A stretch of DNA of 64,000 nt from Porphyra umbilicalis. Its lineage: Eukaryota; Rhodophyta; Bangiophyceae; Bangiales; Bangiaceae. The notes under the pieces are model-generated. The model was not told the origin of the DNA. It did not search any database and worked only from the letters and a program-made list of their open reading frames with translations. The stretch is taken from contig KV918823.1 in NCBI GenBank assembly GCA_002049455.2, positions 236,288-300,287 on the forward strand, given 5' to 3'. Made by a program: the position numbers and the translations under genes. Within the stretch, counting starts at the first letter, position 1; each line of letters opens with the position of its first letter. This document shows, piece after piece, positions 43,058-54,488 of the stretch.

Positions 43058-44998
43058 GTGCCCGACTTGGGGTTGCCCGGCGGAGCGCGAATGCGTACGG
43101 TAACAATGTTGTTGCGCCGTGCCTTACGGCACTACGAGATCGCCGCCACGCTTGGCCCGTGCATGCGTGTGATGCGGAGCTGCTGCCCTGTACTTGACAC
43201 GGGCGCCGGGGTGAACATAGTGCGAACTAGACTTCTCCCTACGATCTGGATGGCTTACGCCGAAGAGTTGACCACGCTTCCGCGCATTCGAGATGTAAAC
43301 AACAATCGTCTCTTGACGAAGTATGCCATACATTTGTATGTACACACCGGAGGTGTACGTCTATTTGACCGATTCCTTGTTTCTGACAACTTGTCAGTCC
43401 CGTGCATCCTCGTCACCGAGTTCATTGAACAAAACATCGAGGAGATCTTGCCGTGTTTGCGGAAGATCGTCTGGCAGGAACACGTGCGCTGCACGGAGGA
43501 TCTCCCTCGGCCAACGCCGATCTTGGCTTGTCTTAATGACAGTGCCTGGGACCGCCACTGGCAAGACAAACCCGCAACGGTGCGAGCCTGTAAACCAGTC
43601 CGTGTCGACGGACAACAAAGGGAGTGGATCATGGCCACATGTGACAACCCTGGTATGGTTACCATCACACCGAACGCTCGGTTATGCCGACAGAAGTCAA
43701 TGGCGGTCGCCCGCGGCCTGGCAATCGTCAAGCCCGACGAACCCTTCTTAGTCAAGTTATGCAACTTTGGCAAAGACCAAGTCATTGTTCGCAAGGACTC
43801 AGCCTTGGGGTTTGCAGAACCCTACCAAGGGCCGATGTTGGCCGCCGTCTTGGATGACAACCGTCCAAAAGATGGTACCGATACTTCATCGGACGACGCG
43901 AGTCGTGACCCACTCGAGGACCTCGACCTCAGTGAGGCCCCCGAGTACCTGCACCAGCAGATTCGAGACATGCTCAAGACGCATTCGTCGATGTGGGATG
44001 CAACCCTTGGCGTCATCCGTGCTACGCAGCACGCCATCGTCACTCCCCCAGACGCTCTACCCATACGGGCTCAACCCTACCCAACCGGGCCGTTAAAACG
44101 GCAGATCATCGCTGATCAGATCAACAAGATGTTGAAGCTCAACGTCATTGCCCCTAGCCATAGTGCTTGGGAAAGCCCCGTGGTAATTGTACCAAAGAAC
44201 AACGGCAAAGCCCGATTTTGTGTCGACTATCGTCGGTTAAACAACATCACCAAGAAGGATGCTTGTCCCTTGCTTCGGATGGAGGACTGCCTCGACTCCT
44301 TGGGAGATGCCCAGGTGTTCCCGTCTCTCGACTGCACCGCTGGGTACTTGCAAGTGCCCCTACGCAAGGGAGACCAAGAGAAGACGGCGTGCCAAACGCA
44401 TTGTGGTATATACCACTGGTTATCAATGCCTTTCAGCTTGACGCACGCGCCCGCTACCTTTCAGCCCGCGTTGGATATTATCCTCTTGGGCTTGAAGTGG
44501 CAGATATGCCTTGTCTACTTAGACGATGTCATCATCTTCTCCGCAAACGCGGAACAACACGTCAAAGACGTTGATACGGTTCAGCACCGTCTGCGAGGAG
44601 CCGGGGTTACCCTAAACGAGGAAAAGTGCACGTGGTTCTCCGACGAGGTCGAGTACCTCGGACACATTGTCCGCCCTGGGCAACTGCACTTGCACAAAAA
44701 GAACGTGAATGCTCTGAAGCACGCCAAGTTCCCAACGACGACGACCCAGCTGAAAAGCTTGTTGGGCATATGCGACGTCTATCGACGTTTCGTCAAGGAT
44801 TTTGCCAAACGAGCGAAGCCCCTGAACGCCCTGACTAGGGCCGAGATCCCACTGGACCTACGACCACCAACGGATGTGACCATCGCCGCATTCGAAGATC
44901 TTCGAAGCGCACTGTTGTGCCCACCGATACTTCCCTTGCCAACGGCCAATCGGAAGCTCGTCGTTGACGTTGACGCATGTGCCGACGAAGTCGGGTGA
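43058..44998 (+). pseudogene. pol: Ty3/gypsy Pol, truncated after reverse transcriptase
   Basis: An open frame of 646 codons. The aspartic protease motif CCPVLDTGAGVNIV lies near the start. The reverse transcriptase follows: VIVPKNNGKARFCVDYRRLN, VFPSLDCTAGYLQVPL, MPFSLTHAPATFQ, ICLVYLDDVIIFS (catalytic YLDD) and LNEEKCTWFSDEVEYLGH. The thumb/connection region reads LLGICDVYRRFVKDFAK. RNase H starts (LVVDVDACADEVG) and breaks off at 44996. The rest of RNase H, the integrase and the 3' LTR are absent from the adjoining sequence. The break is where the GCGGCCGC-rich flank of the second Harbinger-type element begins, so that element most likely inserted into, or replaced, the 3' half. The frame begins at a GTG; the first ATG is 43090. 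Confidence 0.92.
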
Positions 44999-45646
44999 AC
45001 CCACAACACGGTGCCGTCTATGTCGGGCACCTCTGCGGCCGCTCCCGCGGCCGCTGAGGCGGCGGCGGGTGCGGCCGCAGGTAGGGCTCCAAGTGCGCCA
45101 GCATTTTCAGCACCTGCAGGTTCTCCAAGTGGTGGTGCGGCCGCGTCCCCCTCGCCGGAGGCGGCAACCAAAGACAGCGGCCGCGGCGGCGATGCTCGCC
45201 CCGGCTGCGCTGCTTTCGCCACCAACGCCTGCTCTGGAGCCACCTCCGGCAGCCGCAGGCGGACCGACAGGGCAGGCGGCCGCGGCGGCGGCGCCCGCGC
45301 CATCAGCTCCTCCTCCGCCACCCACGCCTGCTGGCGAGCCACCACCGGCGGCCGCCGCCGACCCACCGAGATGGGCGGCCGCGGCGGTGGCGCCCGCTCC
45401 AATAGCTGTTCCGCCGCCCCCCAAGCGCGCTGGCGAGCCACCGTCGGCGGCCGCCGCCGGGCCAACGAGACCGGCGACGCCCGCACCGTCAGCTTCTCCG
45501 TCACAGCCGAGGCCCGCTGGCGATCAATCGCCGGCGGCCGCCGCCGCGGCGCCAAGACCGGCGGCCGCGGCAGCGGCGCCATCAGCACCAGCTTCTCCCT
45601 GCCCAACGGCGCCGGGGAAGGGGTCTCTGCCGGCGGCCGCCGCCGA
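44999..45646. repeat. GCGGCCGC-rich left flank of the second Harbinger-type element
   Basis: Degenerate 60-70-base units rich in gcggccgc. Long Ala/Pro ORFs occur on both strands. A possible terminal repeat at the outer edge (ggtgccgtctatgtcgggc, about 45010) resembles the complement of about 47490-47515 (gcccacccatacgacagtgcc), but only loosely. Confidence 0.5.
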
Positions 45647-46963
45647 TTAGAAAACCTCAGCGGCCGCCGCACCAGATCCCGCATCGCCAGCCCAGCCGAC
45701 GTCGCCTGCGCCATCGGCATGACCATCACCGGCGGCGGCCGCCGGTTCCTCATCCCTTGCGGTCGCCGCCACTGCTATACGCTCATGAGCAGCATAACCG
45801 CCACGCCTCTGCTCAACGACCATGTTGCGCAGAATGGCGGCCTTCTTGCCGGCAAGCATCATCTGCTCAACAGATCAAAGTAGGCCAGGGTGCAGAAGAA
45901 TGTGGAACCTCGCGGTCAGAACCCCGTAGAGCCGCTCGACATCCTTGCGCAGCGCTTCCTGGGGCCGGTTGAAAATATTTTCTGCGGGTGTGATAGGGTT
46001 GGGGTACGGAGAAACAAAAAATGGATACTTGGGATAAGCACCGTCAGTAAGATAATGCAACAAGCGACGTGAACGATCATTAACACAGAGAGAGAAAGAC
46101 TTCGGCGGCCACACACGCTTCACCACATCAAAATACAACAGTAAGGTGCGCAAAACGTTGAGGTCATTGAGGCTCCCCGGCGCCCCGATAAAGAAATGCC
46201 ATATGTAAAGGTCCTCATCACAAACCGTCTCCATGAAAATGATGCGCCGCTTCTTGCGGTTTTGATCCTGCCCAACAAGCCCCTTTGGGCACGCGGCCCA
46301 CTCCCAGTGCGAGAAAGCGAGGCTGCCGATGCATCCCGGCATGCCTCGTGCTGCGTTGCGCTCCAGCATGCGCTTGACCTCCTCGTCGTTCGGAGGCCGC
46401 AGGTAAACGGGCTCCCACTCCTCAACAATAAACTCACTCCGCATCTTCGTGAACACCTCGATTGTAGACTTGGACAGCCGGACATACTCATCCGCACGAT
46501 TATACGACTGCGCGTATGCGAGGACACGAAAGGCGGCCACCAGCTTCTGCAGAGCATAAGCTTGTGGCCGCCCCGTCGCATTGATGCTCTGCCGCCAAAA
46601 TAGCCGATCGCGGATGGCCTCGTAAATGCCCATAAAAATAGGCTGTGGCACACGGAAGCGACTCTCAAACGTCTCGTTTCCATACACAGGCGGCTGCTCA
46701 TTCACACCAAAATAGTCCCGCATGATGCCGCGCATACCCTGGTTGAAAGCACGTGGCCGGTTGGCACGCCGCCCGGCCACAGACCCGACAAAACGCCGTC
46801 TGCGCGCTCGCTGCGCCCCATTCCTGCAATGACGGCACATCAGGAACAGAGATCTCGCGTCAATGACGGCCGCCAGCAGCTCATGCGCAGAGCCCTCCGA
46901 CTGCCCGAGGCCGTCATCGCTCGACGACCCACACCCATCATCAGTGGACGAGTTCATCTCCAT
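45647..46963 (-). pseudogene. PIF/Harbinger, plant_tran-type transposase with one in-frame stop
   Basis: ATG at 46961-46963. 362 codons are open down to a TGA at 45875-45877, after which the same frame continues with MMLAGKKAAILRNMVVEQRR, the expected C-terminal helix, and ends at 45647. The stop replaces a likely Trp (TGG to TGA). Motifs: an acidic N-terminus, PRAFNQGMRGIMRDYFGVNE, FRVPQPIFMGIYEAI, RMLERNAARGMPGCIGSLAF, SHWEWAACPKGLVGQDQNRK, WHFFIGAPGSLNDLNVL (second catalytic Asp), YLTDGAYPKYPFFV and RKDVERLYGVLTARF (Glu region). The first catalytic Asp, usual in GSIDCxHW, is Ala here (GSLAFSHW), a one-base change from GAT to GCT. Both defects argue that it is inactive but recently so. It lies between GCGGCCGC-rich flanks and interrupts the gypsy element. 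Confidence 0.88.
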
Positions 46964-47530
46964 CCACCAGTGCTGCCGACTTCAGGAGAGCTAAAGGGGC
47001 CGCAGAAGCGGCCGCAAAGGCGGCCGTCAACAGAGCCGCTGACGGTCGCTCACGGCCGCTGCGCCGGCGAAGGAGACGGGAAGAATGGGCAAACAGGACG
47101 GACGACGCCACTGACGGCGGTGCCGCAATCGCGCTCTCCACGACGACGATAATGTGATCTACGCGCCGCTGGTGGCGGGCGCACCGCGTCGATCGGTCGC
47201 TCGGCGCCTCCCCTTCCACAGAAAGCGCAATTGGCAGGTCCCGTGATCGTGCTGCCATTTTCGGTGGCGGCCGCGTGACCATTAATGTGGGATGCGCGGC
47301 GCTGCCTGAAAAGCCCCATGCAGGGACCATTCCCGGGGTTGCGGCTGCGCGCGGTCAATCACATGCCGGCCACACATTTTTGCGCTGCGCGGAATTTCCC
47401 CCCGATTGGCTCTTAGCGCAGGTTGGAGGCATCAGCAGCGCGTCAACTGGGGGCCACCCCGCCAAAGATGTCCGAGGCACGACCGCATTGCGGCCGCGCG
47501 CCCACCCATACGACAGTGCCGCTAGGCGCT
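46964..47530. repeat. Right flank of the second Harbinger-type element
   Basis: It carries several gcggccg motifs (for example about 47005-47030, 47265 and 47493). No gene seen. The right boundary is uncertain at about 47480-47530; no 3-base target duplication could be matched. Confidence 0.45.
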
Positions 47531-48628
47531 TCGCCCCCCCTAATCAAACTGTTCAGCCGTGAGGGGGCCGACCTAGAATCACGGGTGGCGGCGGATGTCC
47601 ACCAGGAAGAACCGTGTCCCGCTCGCCCGCCTCCCCACAGGGCCCGACAATGAATGCCGTCTGCGCCTCGGATGGAATCTGCGGCCACTCGCGACCGCAT
47701 GCTCATGAATATCAGACCTCGAGACGCCTGAGCGATCGTCAACGCACATTGTGTCTGTCTGCGATCGTCCCGATTTGGGTGTTTGACCCCGGTTTAGACA
47801 CAATTGTAGACAGATTCGATTCGCAAAATGTTTGGAAAGGCACAAACGTCTGCCCAAACGCCAGTGATAAGGTCGGCTGATGGAAAAATACAAACCTCCT
47901 GCGAACCAGCGCCATAGTATTCGGTTGGAATTACATTTGGCCCACCAGTAGCTCGGTTCGCGTATCTGGTTCTCGAGGTTGGTAGGATGACCGGTTTTCC
48001 CATACCTCTGCTCATAACTGGCAAATGTGTCACGTTTAACTAATAAAACGCAAAAGCGGTTCGCAATCGACGTTGTCGGGTGTGCTCTGACCTCCATAGA
48101 ATGGCGGTTGCAGAGAGAAGGGAGGCAGAGCCGACGACGCTGCATTGAAGTGAAGTCGGATTGGCTTTTCGACAAGCCGCGATCGTACCATTGGCTCAGA
48201 ATTGCGGCCAGATACCTTGCAAGCCAATCAACGTATCTTTCAGGAGCCACGCAGAGCCATTGCAACCAACAATGAGATCTCCTGAGAAAATTGGGCCGCT
48301 TGCTTGGGCACAAAGAGGGCATAAAGAGGGATCTGGGCCAGATCTATGATTTCTCATGAGATCAACAAATTTCTTCAGATTTCTTGAGATCCCGATGTGC
48401 GTTTCCAGTGCGCAGACCTGCACGAGGCGCCTGTGCAAGGAGCTCACACGATTTCGAGACTTTTCATTGGTCGACATACGCGGTTGAATGGTTGCAACCA
48501 CTCTACAACCGCTATTTCTTGGAGGTCAGCAACGTGTTAGCACCTCTTCTTTTGTGTGACATATGTTCGAAAATGAAGTGGCCTTACGAACCGCTGTCAA
48601 CAATCGAAGTTGTCAATTGAGTTTGCGA
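47531..48628. other. Unassigned DNA with one long minus ORF
   Basis: A 247-codon minus ORF (47579-48322) is longer than expected by chance at this composition, but its Cys/Trp/Arg/His-rich translation has no known domain and no coding partner. Its status is open. Confidence 0.3.
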
Positions 48629-48724
48629 TGTCGGCACAGCCCACATCTTCCTATCCCGCTGTCGCCGGCCTGAGCGGCACATCCCCTGCGTTTGATTGGC
48701 GCGACGCACTCGCGCGTGTAAGAG
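48629..48724 (+). other. Possible first exon with a GTACGT donor
   Basis: ATG at 48629 begins MSAQPTSSYPAVAGL and ends FDWRDALARVR just before aGAGGTACGTAAC, close to the GTACGT donors of eIF3a and CIA1. No acceptor exon or domain was found downstream. Confidence 0.2.
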
Positions 48725-50004
48725 GTACGTAACATATTGCCAAGTTTAGTATCAGGGTGTTAGATGAGTAAAGTTTCGCGGAGTCCCAAGGGCTCGCGAA
48801 TCCGGCGGCTGGCCGCTTTCATCTGCTCGTCTCCGTCTGCATGCTTTCGCGGCTTCTTTCAAAAATGCGCTCATTCTGACGGCCTCGCGCTGCGGCGCTC
48901 TTCCCCCTTAAAACAGCCCCGGGCTTCCAGCCCAAGTGCCTCACCTGCGCGGACGAGAGCGCCTTGCCCCCTGGATCCGCCCGGCCCACCGCACGGCGGT
49001 GTCCTCAACCCTCCACACCATCTTAGCCCGCTGTGAAGAGCAGCAGCTACTGTCTTCGTGCGGACGCACCACTCTACCCTTCTCCATAGTTGTTACGCAC
49101 AATAACGGCTCAGTTGGGGGGGGGCGGCTATTCCCTCAGCAACCCCGCTCCCCCCTCCCACCCCACGGCAGTCCATCGACTTTTTCCTCCGTTCCCAACA
49201 CCCCGCCACCCCCGCCACCCCCCCGCACCGCCTCACCCCGCCATCAGGGAACAACGAAATCCTCTATCCTGCTAGCTGAGGGAAATGTTGTGGTCAGGAG
49301 TTGATCCTGGCCGCGCTGGCGCTTCTTTTGAATTGTTTGGGCGTGCTGTATGCTTAAATGTTGCCGGGTCTCGCAAATGTAGTTACAAAACCCTCGCAGC
49401 TACGGAATGGGCTCACTCCAAAATCTACGGAGCGGTCAAACATGTGGCTCACCGCGAGTTTTCATTGTATGGAGATGTCCTTTTGGTTGATGATCCGCAA
49501 TATGCTGTCGTAATGAGCTGTAGAGTCCTTGCGACTGAACAGACCGAGTTGACGTCATGCGTGCCTGCTGCTTTCCGTTATGTCAAATCGCTTACAGCTT
49601 GTCACACCGTACCGCTGTGGCCGTTGCACTGCACCCTTCCTGCCTTGGCGATTCCCTGGCACCACTACTCACCCGCTCATTAGTGCGCCACTCCAAAACA
49701 TTCAGCTGCGCAGCGTTTTGTCCCCGCGTCCTTAAAACTGAGAACTGCCAGATTCGAACATGCCGACCGACGGATCGCAGAACTGTCGCACATTGATCAT
49801 GGGATCAAAATTTTGCCCACTTTTCGTTGATCTTAGAGACAGAGCCCGCAGGGGAGTTCAGAAATGCTCGAAGACTGTCTGCACCGATATTCAGTGGGAC
49901 TCATCCTCACACCAGCACCCGCAGATTCGGCAATTGTCCGGCGAAGTTGCTGCCAAATGCTCTTGAAGGATCGTTCCGATTCGCTGGTTCTGATCGTTCC
50001 GCGT
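48725..50004. other. No recognised gene
   Basis: A + ORF at 49285-49683 and others are short and without motifs. 49130-49230 is C-rich. Confidence 0.4.
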
Positions 50005-50096
50005 ATCGTGCTGAGAACTGTCCTGAAGTCGGAGTAAGATCATCCTGGGGATCGTGCTCAGGACTGTCCTGGCTTCGGAGTACAATCATCCTGGGG
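50005..50096. repeat. 46-bp tandem duplication
   Basis: atcgtgctgagaactgtcct starts at 50005 and a close copy (atcgtgctcaggactgtcct) at 50051. Related short fragments (gatcatcc, gatcgt) precede and follow. Confidence 0.85.
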
Positions 50097-53000
50097 ATCG
50101 TCTCCATAGATTGAGTGAAGGAGTGCGCAAGACTGATCTAGATTCCTGCCTCAAGGACTCGATCGTAGATGACAGCCTGGACTACTTCGAGTGACGTCGT
50201 GACGGGAGTCTGCCGAAACCGATCAGAGAGCAAGACCTGCCCATGGGGCGTCGCTACTGGTCCACGAAGCGTGTGCAGAGGGAGCCTCAATGTGACTGGG
50301 TAGTCGTGCGACCGACACGCTGTTGCCCGGCGCAGGAGGGATGGGAACTGGGTAAACATGCGTCTTCTCGCACTTCCCGAAAATCGTGAAGTCCTGGATG
50401 CACCCAGTCCCGATTTATGAATGATTGGGTCTCATTCACGCGCAGTAAATTCGTTCTCAGCTCAGTGGCGATCTCGTCCCCTTTCGACCAGACTCAGCAC
50501 GTTCGAAACTCGCAATGCCCCGGTTTAATACATGTCGGCAGCACTCGCACCAGAACACACAGTCGCATGAGTGCTAAATCAGATTCCACGATGGGCATAG
50601 GTCTCAACGGAGGGAGTGACAACATTTTTTTTGTTCACGCTGTTGACGGAACAGGCAGACATTTTGTTTGCGGGAGAGGCAGTCAGAATATCAGTTGAAC
50701 AAGTCCTTACATTTTTTTTGAAGGACAGTCCCTAAAATGCTCTGTAGGTCAGGATGACACTGCTTCTGAAGCGATCCCAGAATGAGTCCCGAAGATGATC
50801 CGAAGAACGAGACCAGAAACTGTAGTGATGAACTGCCCAATCACAGAGCTAACTCGAGAATCAGGCACTCTGAAGTGCAAGATATTCGCCGATCCACAGA
50901 ACTGTTGTGCACATGATCCTCCTAATTATGTTGAGGCCATCTCACAGGAGCTTTGCACGGCTATCTCAAAACATTCTTTCGCGTCTTCTCGTTATAGATG
51001 TACAAACCGGCAAATTTAGAACTATCCCGGCGATGAATTACCGACCCGCAGTGCGGTCGCTCCGCCACCCTTGCTCTCATATTCCACGGCCCACAGCCCG
51101 CCGCTCTTCGACGCTCCCCTCGGCCCCCCAGTGCCCTCTCCGTGCGCTGTTGAGCTCAGTGTTTTTCTTGTGCTCCCCTCATGCGGCATGTTGATCGTGC
51201 GACCAGCAGGAACCTCACAGGTGCCGCTGTTCGCCGCCCGCCGGCCTCTTCTCTTACGCTGTTGCCCTCATCGCATTTGAGGCAGGTGCTCGTCGTACAC
51301 GGTGCGGGAAGCAGCAGACGCAGGTTTGTGGGCCGTCGTTCAGTCTATAATTTTTTTGCGGACCAATGACTCGCGGCACGTGCTCGTGTGGGCACCTCAC
51401 GCGACGCAGTACGCGACAGCATGATGGCCAGTGGCCTACGTTGAGAAATCTAAGAACGGACACTGGCCTTCCGCAAGTTTGCACGCTCCGCAGCAACTCG
51501 AACAGGCTGTCCTGAGCGGGGTCGAGGACCGTCTTTGCCCAGAATAACAGGCCCGTGTCTTGCGCAAGGCCTCTGCAAGACCAACCCTCGCACTCGAGTG
51601 CTTTGGTGAATTCCAGCTCGAGTGGCGAATCAGATTCTGCTGCATGGGGTATCGATCTTGCTACCCAGGACTGACTACGATGACCAACGGCCTTGCATGC
51701 GACCTGCGCGGGTGCTTAGAATTGCCTGTCGCCTCGATTGTGCGCCATAAGGGTGAACCGTGATTGGTGAAAGTAGCTTTTCTCTGTCTGTCGTAAAACG
51801 TTCGCTGAAACACGACGGTCAGCTATGACAAGTCGTGGTGCATCTTCGCGTACGAGAAAACCAGCGTACTGTAAACGAAGAAGGCTGATGCCAGTAGACA
51901 GCCGCTGTGTCGTCATAGTCAGACTTCTCAAGCACATTTTCAATCCTCTTTATGGGGTACCCACCTGACTGGAACGCCCCTCCCATTCTTTGCCAACGCC
52001 GCAGCGCACGCACCACACTGTGACGATCCCCTCGGACACCTTCCGCCCGAGCAAGACCACACAGCCAAATATTGCGCGACAATAGCGACACAAAACACGC
52101 TCCCAATGTGCTAAACTAAACGCTCTGGCGGATGCCCCAGCGAGAGCCTCCCGGCCGAGAGCAGCAGCACACCGGCCAGCGACAGGAGGCCAAAGACGCC
52201 GACAACGACGCGAAGTCGGCAGTTGCCGCCGCCGCGCCGTGGGCGTTTGCCCGCCCAAGGGTCGTCACGCCGCCACTATCAACGGCGGAGAATGCCTAAG
52301 GTCTAACAGCCACCAAAGATCAGGTGCCTAGCGCGACGCTGGTCAGAAATCTGGCGTCCGCCGACAGGCCGCAGGCAGCCGACGCCACCGCCGCAAACCG
52401 ACGCTACGTCCCCCGCGCCCTGGCCGCGCGCGGCCAACACCACAGCGGCGTCATTGAAAGTCAGACAAAACAGGACAAAGAACGCGACGTTGGTGGTGAA
52501 AACAGATGTGCCGAGACCGTCGGTCTTCCCGAGGGCAGCCAACAGGCAGCTGCCGACCGTCTCCGACAGCTAGCACGTAACGACCGCATTGGCTACGTCG
52601 TCCAGCGCGACGCTGGCGCGCACCCACTGGTGCGCGGCCCGACGGCGACCTTTTCTCAGCCACCAACCACCGCCGTGTCGCCTGCCCCGGCCAAGGGCAC
52701 GCCTTTGCCAACAACAGCGATGCCCCCGACTTTCGGCAAAAAAGGACGACAAGGGTGCGGCGTCAAAGGCTGCCGCGGCCGCGCGAAGGGCGACCGCCAA
52801 CACCAGGGCACCCACTCTGTCGTCGCAGACCACCGCTGAGGATCTCCGCGGTGCCTAGGCCTCGCGGAAGGTACTCGTGGCAGGCCCTAGGGAGGGTTGA
52901 TGGGTGCCCCAACGTTTACCCCCGGCCCGAAATCGACCACGTCGTTGCCGCTGACGGCCAGGCACCGTGAACGAGGGACGGATGCCTTGCTTACTGATTT

Positions 53001-53717
53001 CGGCGCGAGTCTGGAGAGAGGTCTCCGCCCGAGATGGGCCTCTCTGTCGCCATAAACCGTCGCTTCGTCGCCCACCGCGACGCAGTACATACTTCCGGAA
53101 GCGTCGCCGTTGCCGGCAGGCAGAACAAAATAAAAGGGAACGACACCGCATCAGCGTCAACCAGGGCAGCGCCGATGGCCTCTGTCCGCGCGAAGAGGAC
53201 AGGAGCGCTCCCACTTACCGTCACTCAGAGGCACCACGCTACCGCAGCCGAGCGCACTCGGCCTGACGCAGTGCTGATAGGCATCCCAAGCCAGTGACCA
53301 GATAATCAACGTCCGGTTTCCACTACCCAAATCCTCCTGAACCATAGAAGCAACGGGGTGATTTCGTCGACGGCCATGTGAGACGTCTAGCAACGAATGC
53401 GGCGCGCTGAACATACGTAGAACACGTGTCCGAGGATTGCATCTGGCCAAATATTTTGTTCTCGAGACGTGCCATCCCGTCACAGTACACAATGGAGTCC
53501 GTGCCTCCGGCAGTGCATGTACGTCCCCGCGTAGAGAAAGACGGCCGACCTGATGTGAGAGGCTGATTATGCGTGTATGACCGCGGTTCTGCGCCGTATG
53601 TTTTTGTGTGTTATGCTAGTGCTTTGTGATTCATCAGTTGTGATGAACCACATGACCGCGGCGTGGCGATCACGAGCTATGGCAGCTGTGTGCGGATCCG
53701 ATTGAGTTGACCGATTC
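50097..53717. other. No recognised gene
   Basis: Moderate GC with many short ORFs on both strands. 52300-52860 has overlapping ORFs on both strands (171 codons on +), Ala/Arg-rich and without domains. Possibly old transposon DNA. Confidence 0.4.
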
Positions 53718-54488
53718 TTGGGTGTTGAGTGCTTGTGCCGCGCGTGCAAACTTTCTGCAGTCTTGCTTAAGGCCCGACTGACGCCATCGCAACTGCTGAC
53801 AGCTGCATTCCATCATGAGTATTCGAGTTTCGCGGTCCTTTCAGATTTCATCGATCCGACTCTGGGACGAGCGGTCCATTCAGTCTGCATTCGCGAGGGG
53901 TCGCTTGCAGCAGACTGCCTTGTAGGCGCCTCCAGTAGGAAGCCTCGCGACCGCGAGTATTTCCAGCCAGGCCAGCAGCGGCGCTTCACGTGGGCCCAGA
54001 CTGTGATCAATTGTGGGGCCAGAAAGGGCGAGACAAGGCATCCTCGCGGCACCGACGCATATCGGAACTACGCCACCGTTCATCTGAGCCATTGGGCGGT
54101 AGGCTCCATTGCTTTGCTCCCTGAGCGCCCCACATTGCTGGCGCTGATGGTCGATACGCCTCACGCCACCATATCGACGGACTGCGGCACCACAGTCAGA
54201 CCTACCCAACGTGGGGCGGTTGACCCGACCTTGAGCCCGGTAGTCTCGTCAAGGACCCCAAAAGAACGCTTCAAGACGCGCACACACAACTGTTGTGGGC
54301 AGCAAAGACAAGCCGCAAGCATGACACCGCGTTGTGAGGCTCAACGTTTCCTTGCCTCCGTCGGAGGGGTCGGAACCGCCGTGCTGTCCAGCTCAGATAT
54401 ACCCATTGATACTCGTCCCTCAACTCGCCGGGAGACGCTGACCGATGGGCCAAACCACGGGCCAAACGCGGGCCACACCCCCCATTGA
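53718..54488 (+). CDS. Hypothetical ORF, 256 codons
   Basis: An uninterrupted frame with no family match that I recognise. The composition is balanced rather than repetitive, and segments such as RFTWAQTVINCGARKGETRH followed by YATVHLSHWAVGSIALLPE look protein-like. There is no signal peptide, membrane segment or catalytic motif. The following + ORFs (54492-54938, 54860-55303, 55412-55648, 55668-56222) could be further exons or frame-broken pieces of one older gene or element. The first Met is arbitrary. Confidence 0.25.
   Translation: MGVECLCRACKLSAVLLKARLTPSQLLTAAFHHEYSSFAVLSDFIDPTLGRAVHSVCIREGSLAADCLVGASSRKPRDREYFQPGQQRRFTWAQTVINCGARKGETRHPRGTDAYRNYATVHLSHWAVGSIALLPERPTLLALMVDTPHATISTDCGTTVRPTQRGAVDPTLSPVVSSRTPKERFKTRTHNCCGQQRQAASMTPRCEAQRFLASVGGVGTAVLSSSDIPIDTRPSTRRETLTDGPNHGPNAGHTPH

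Noticed and set aside
44779-45753. 324-codon minus ORF next to the Harbinger-type transposase
   Set aside because: It runs antisense through the end of pol and the GCGGCCGC-rich repeats; Ala/Pro/Arg low complexity, no domain.
49296-49314. Sequence aggagttgatcctggcc resembling the 5' end of bacterial 16S rRNA
   Set aside because: The similarity is confined to about 17 bases; nothing downstream resembles rRNA.
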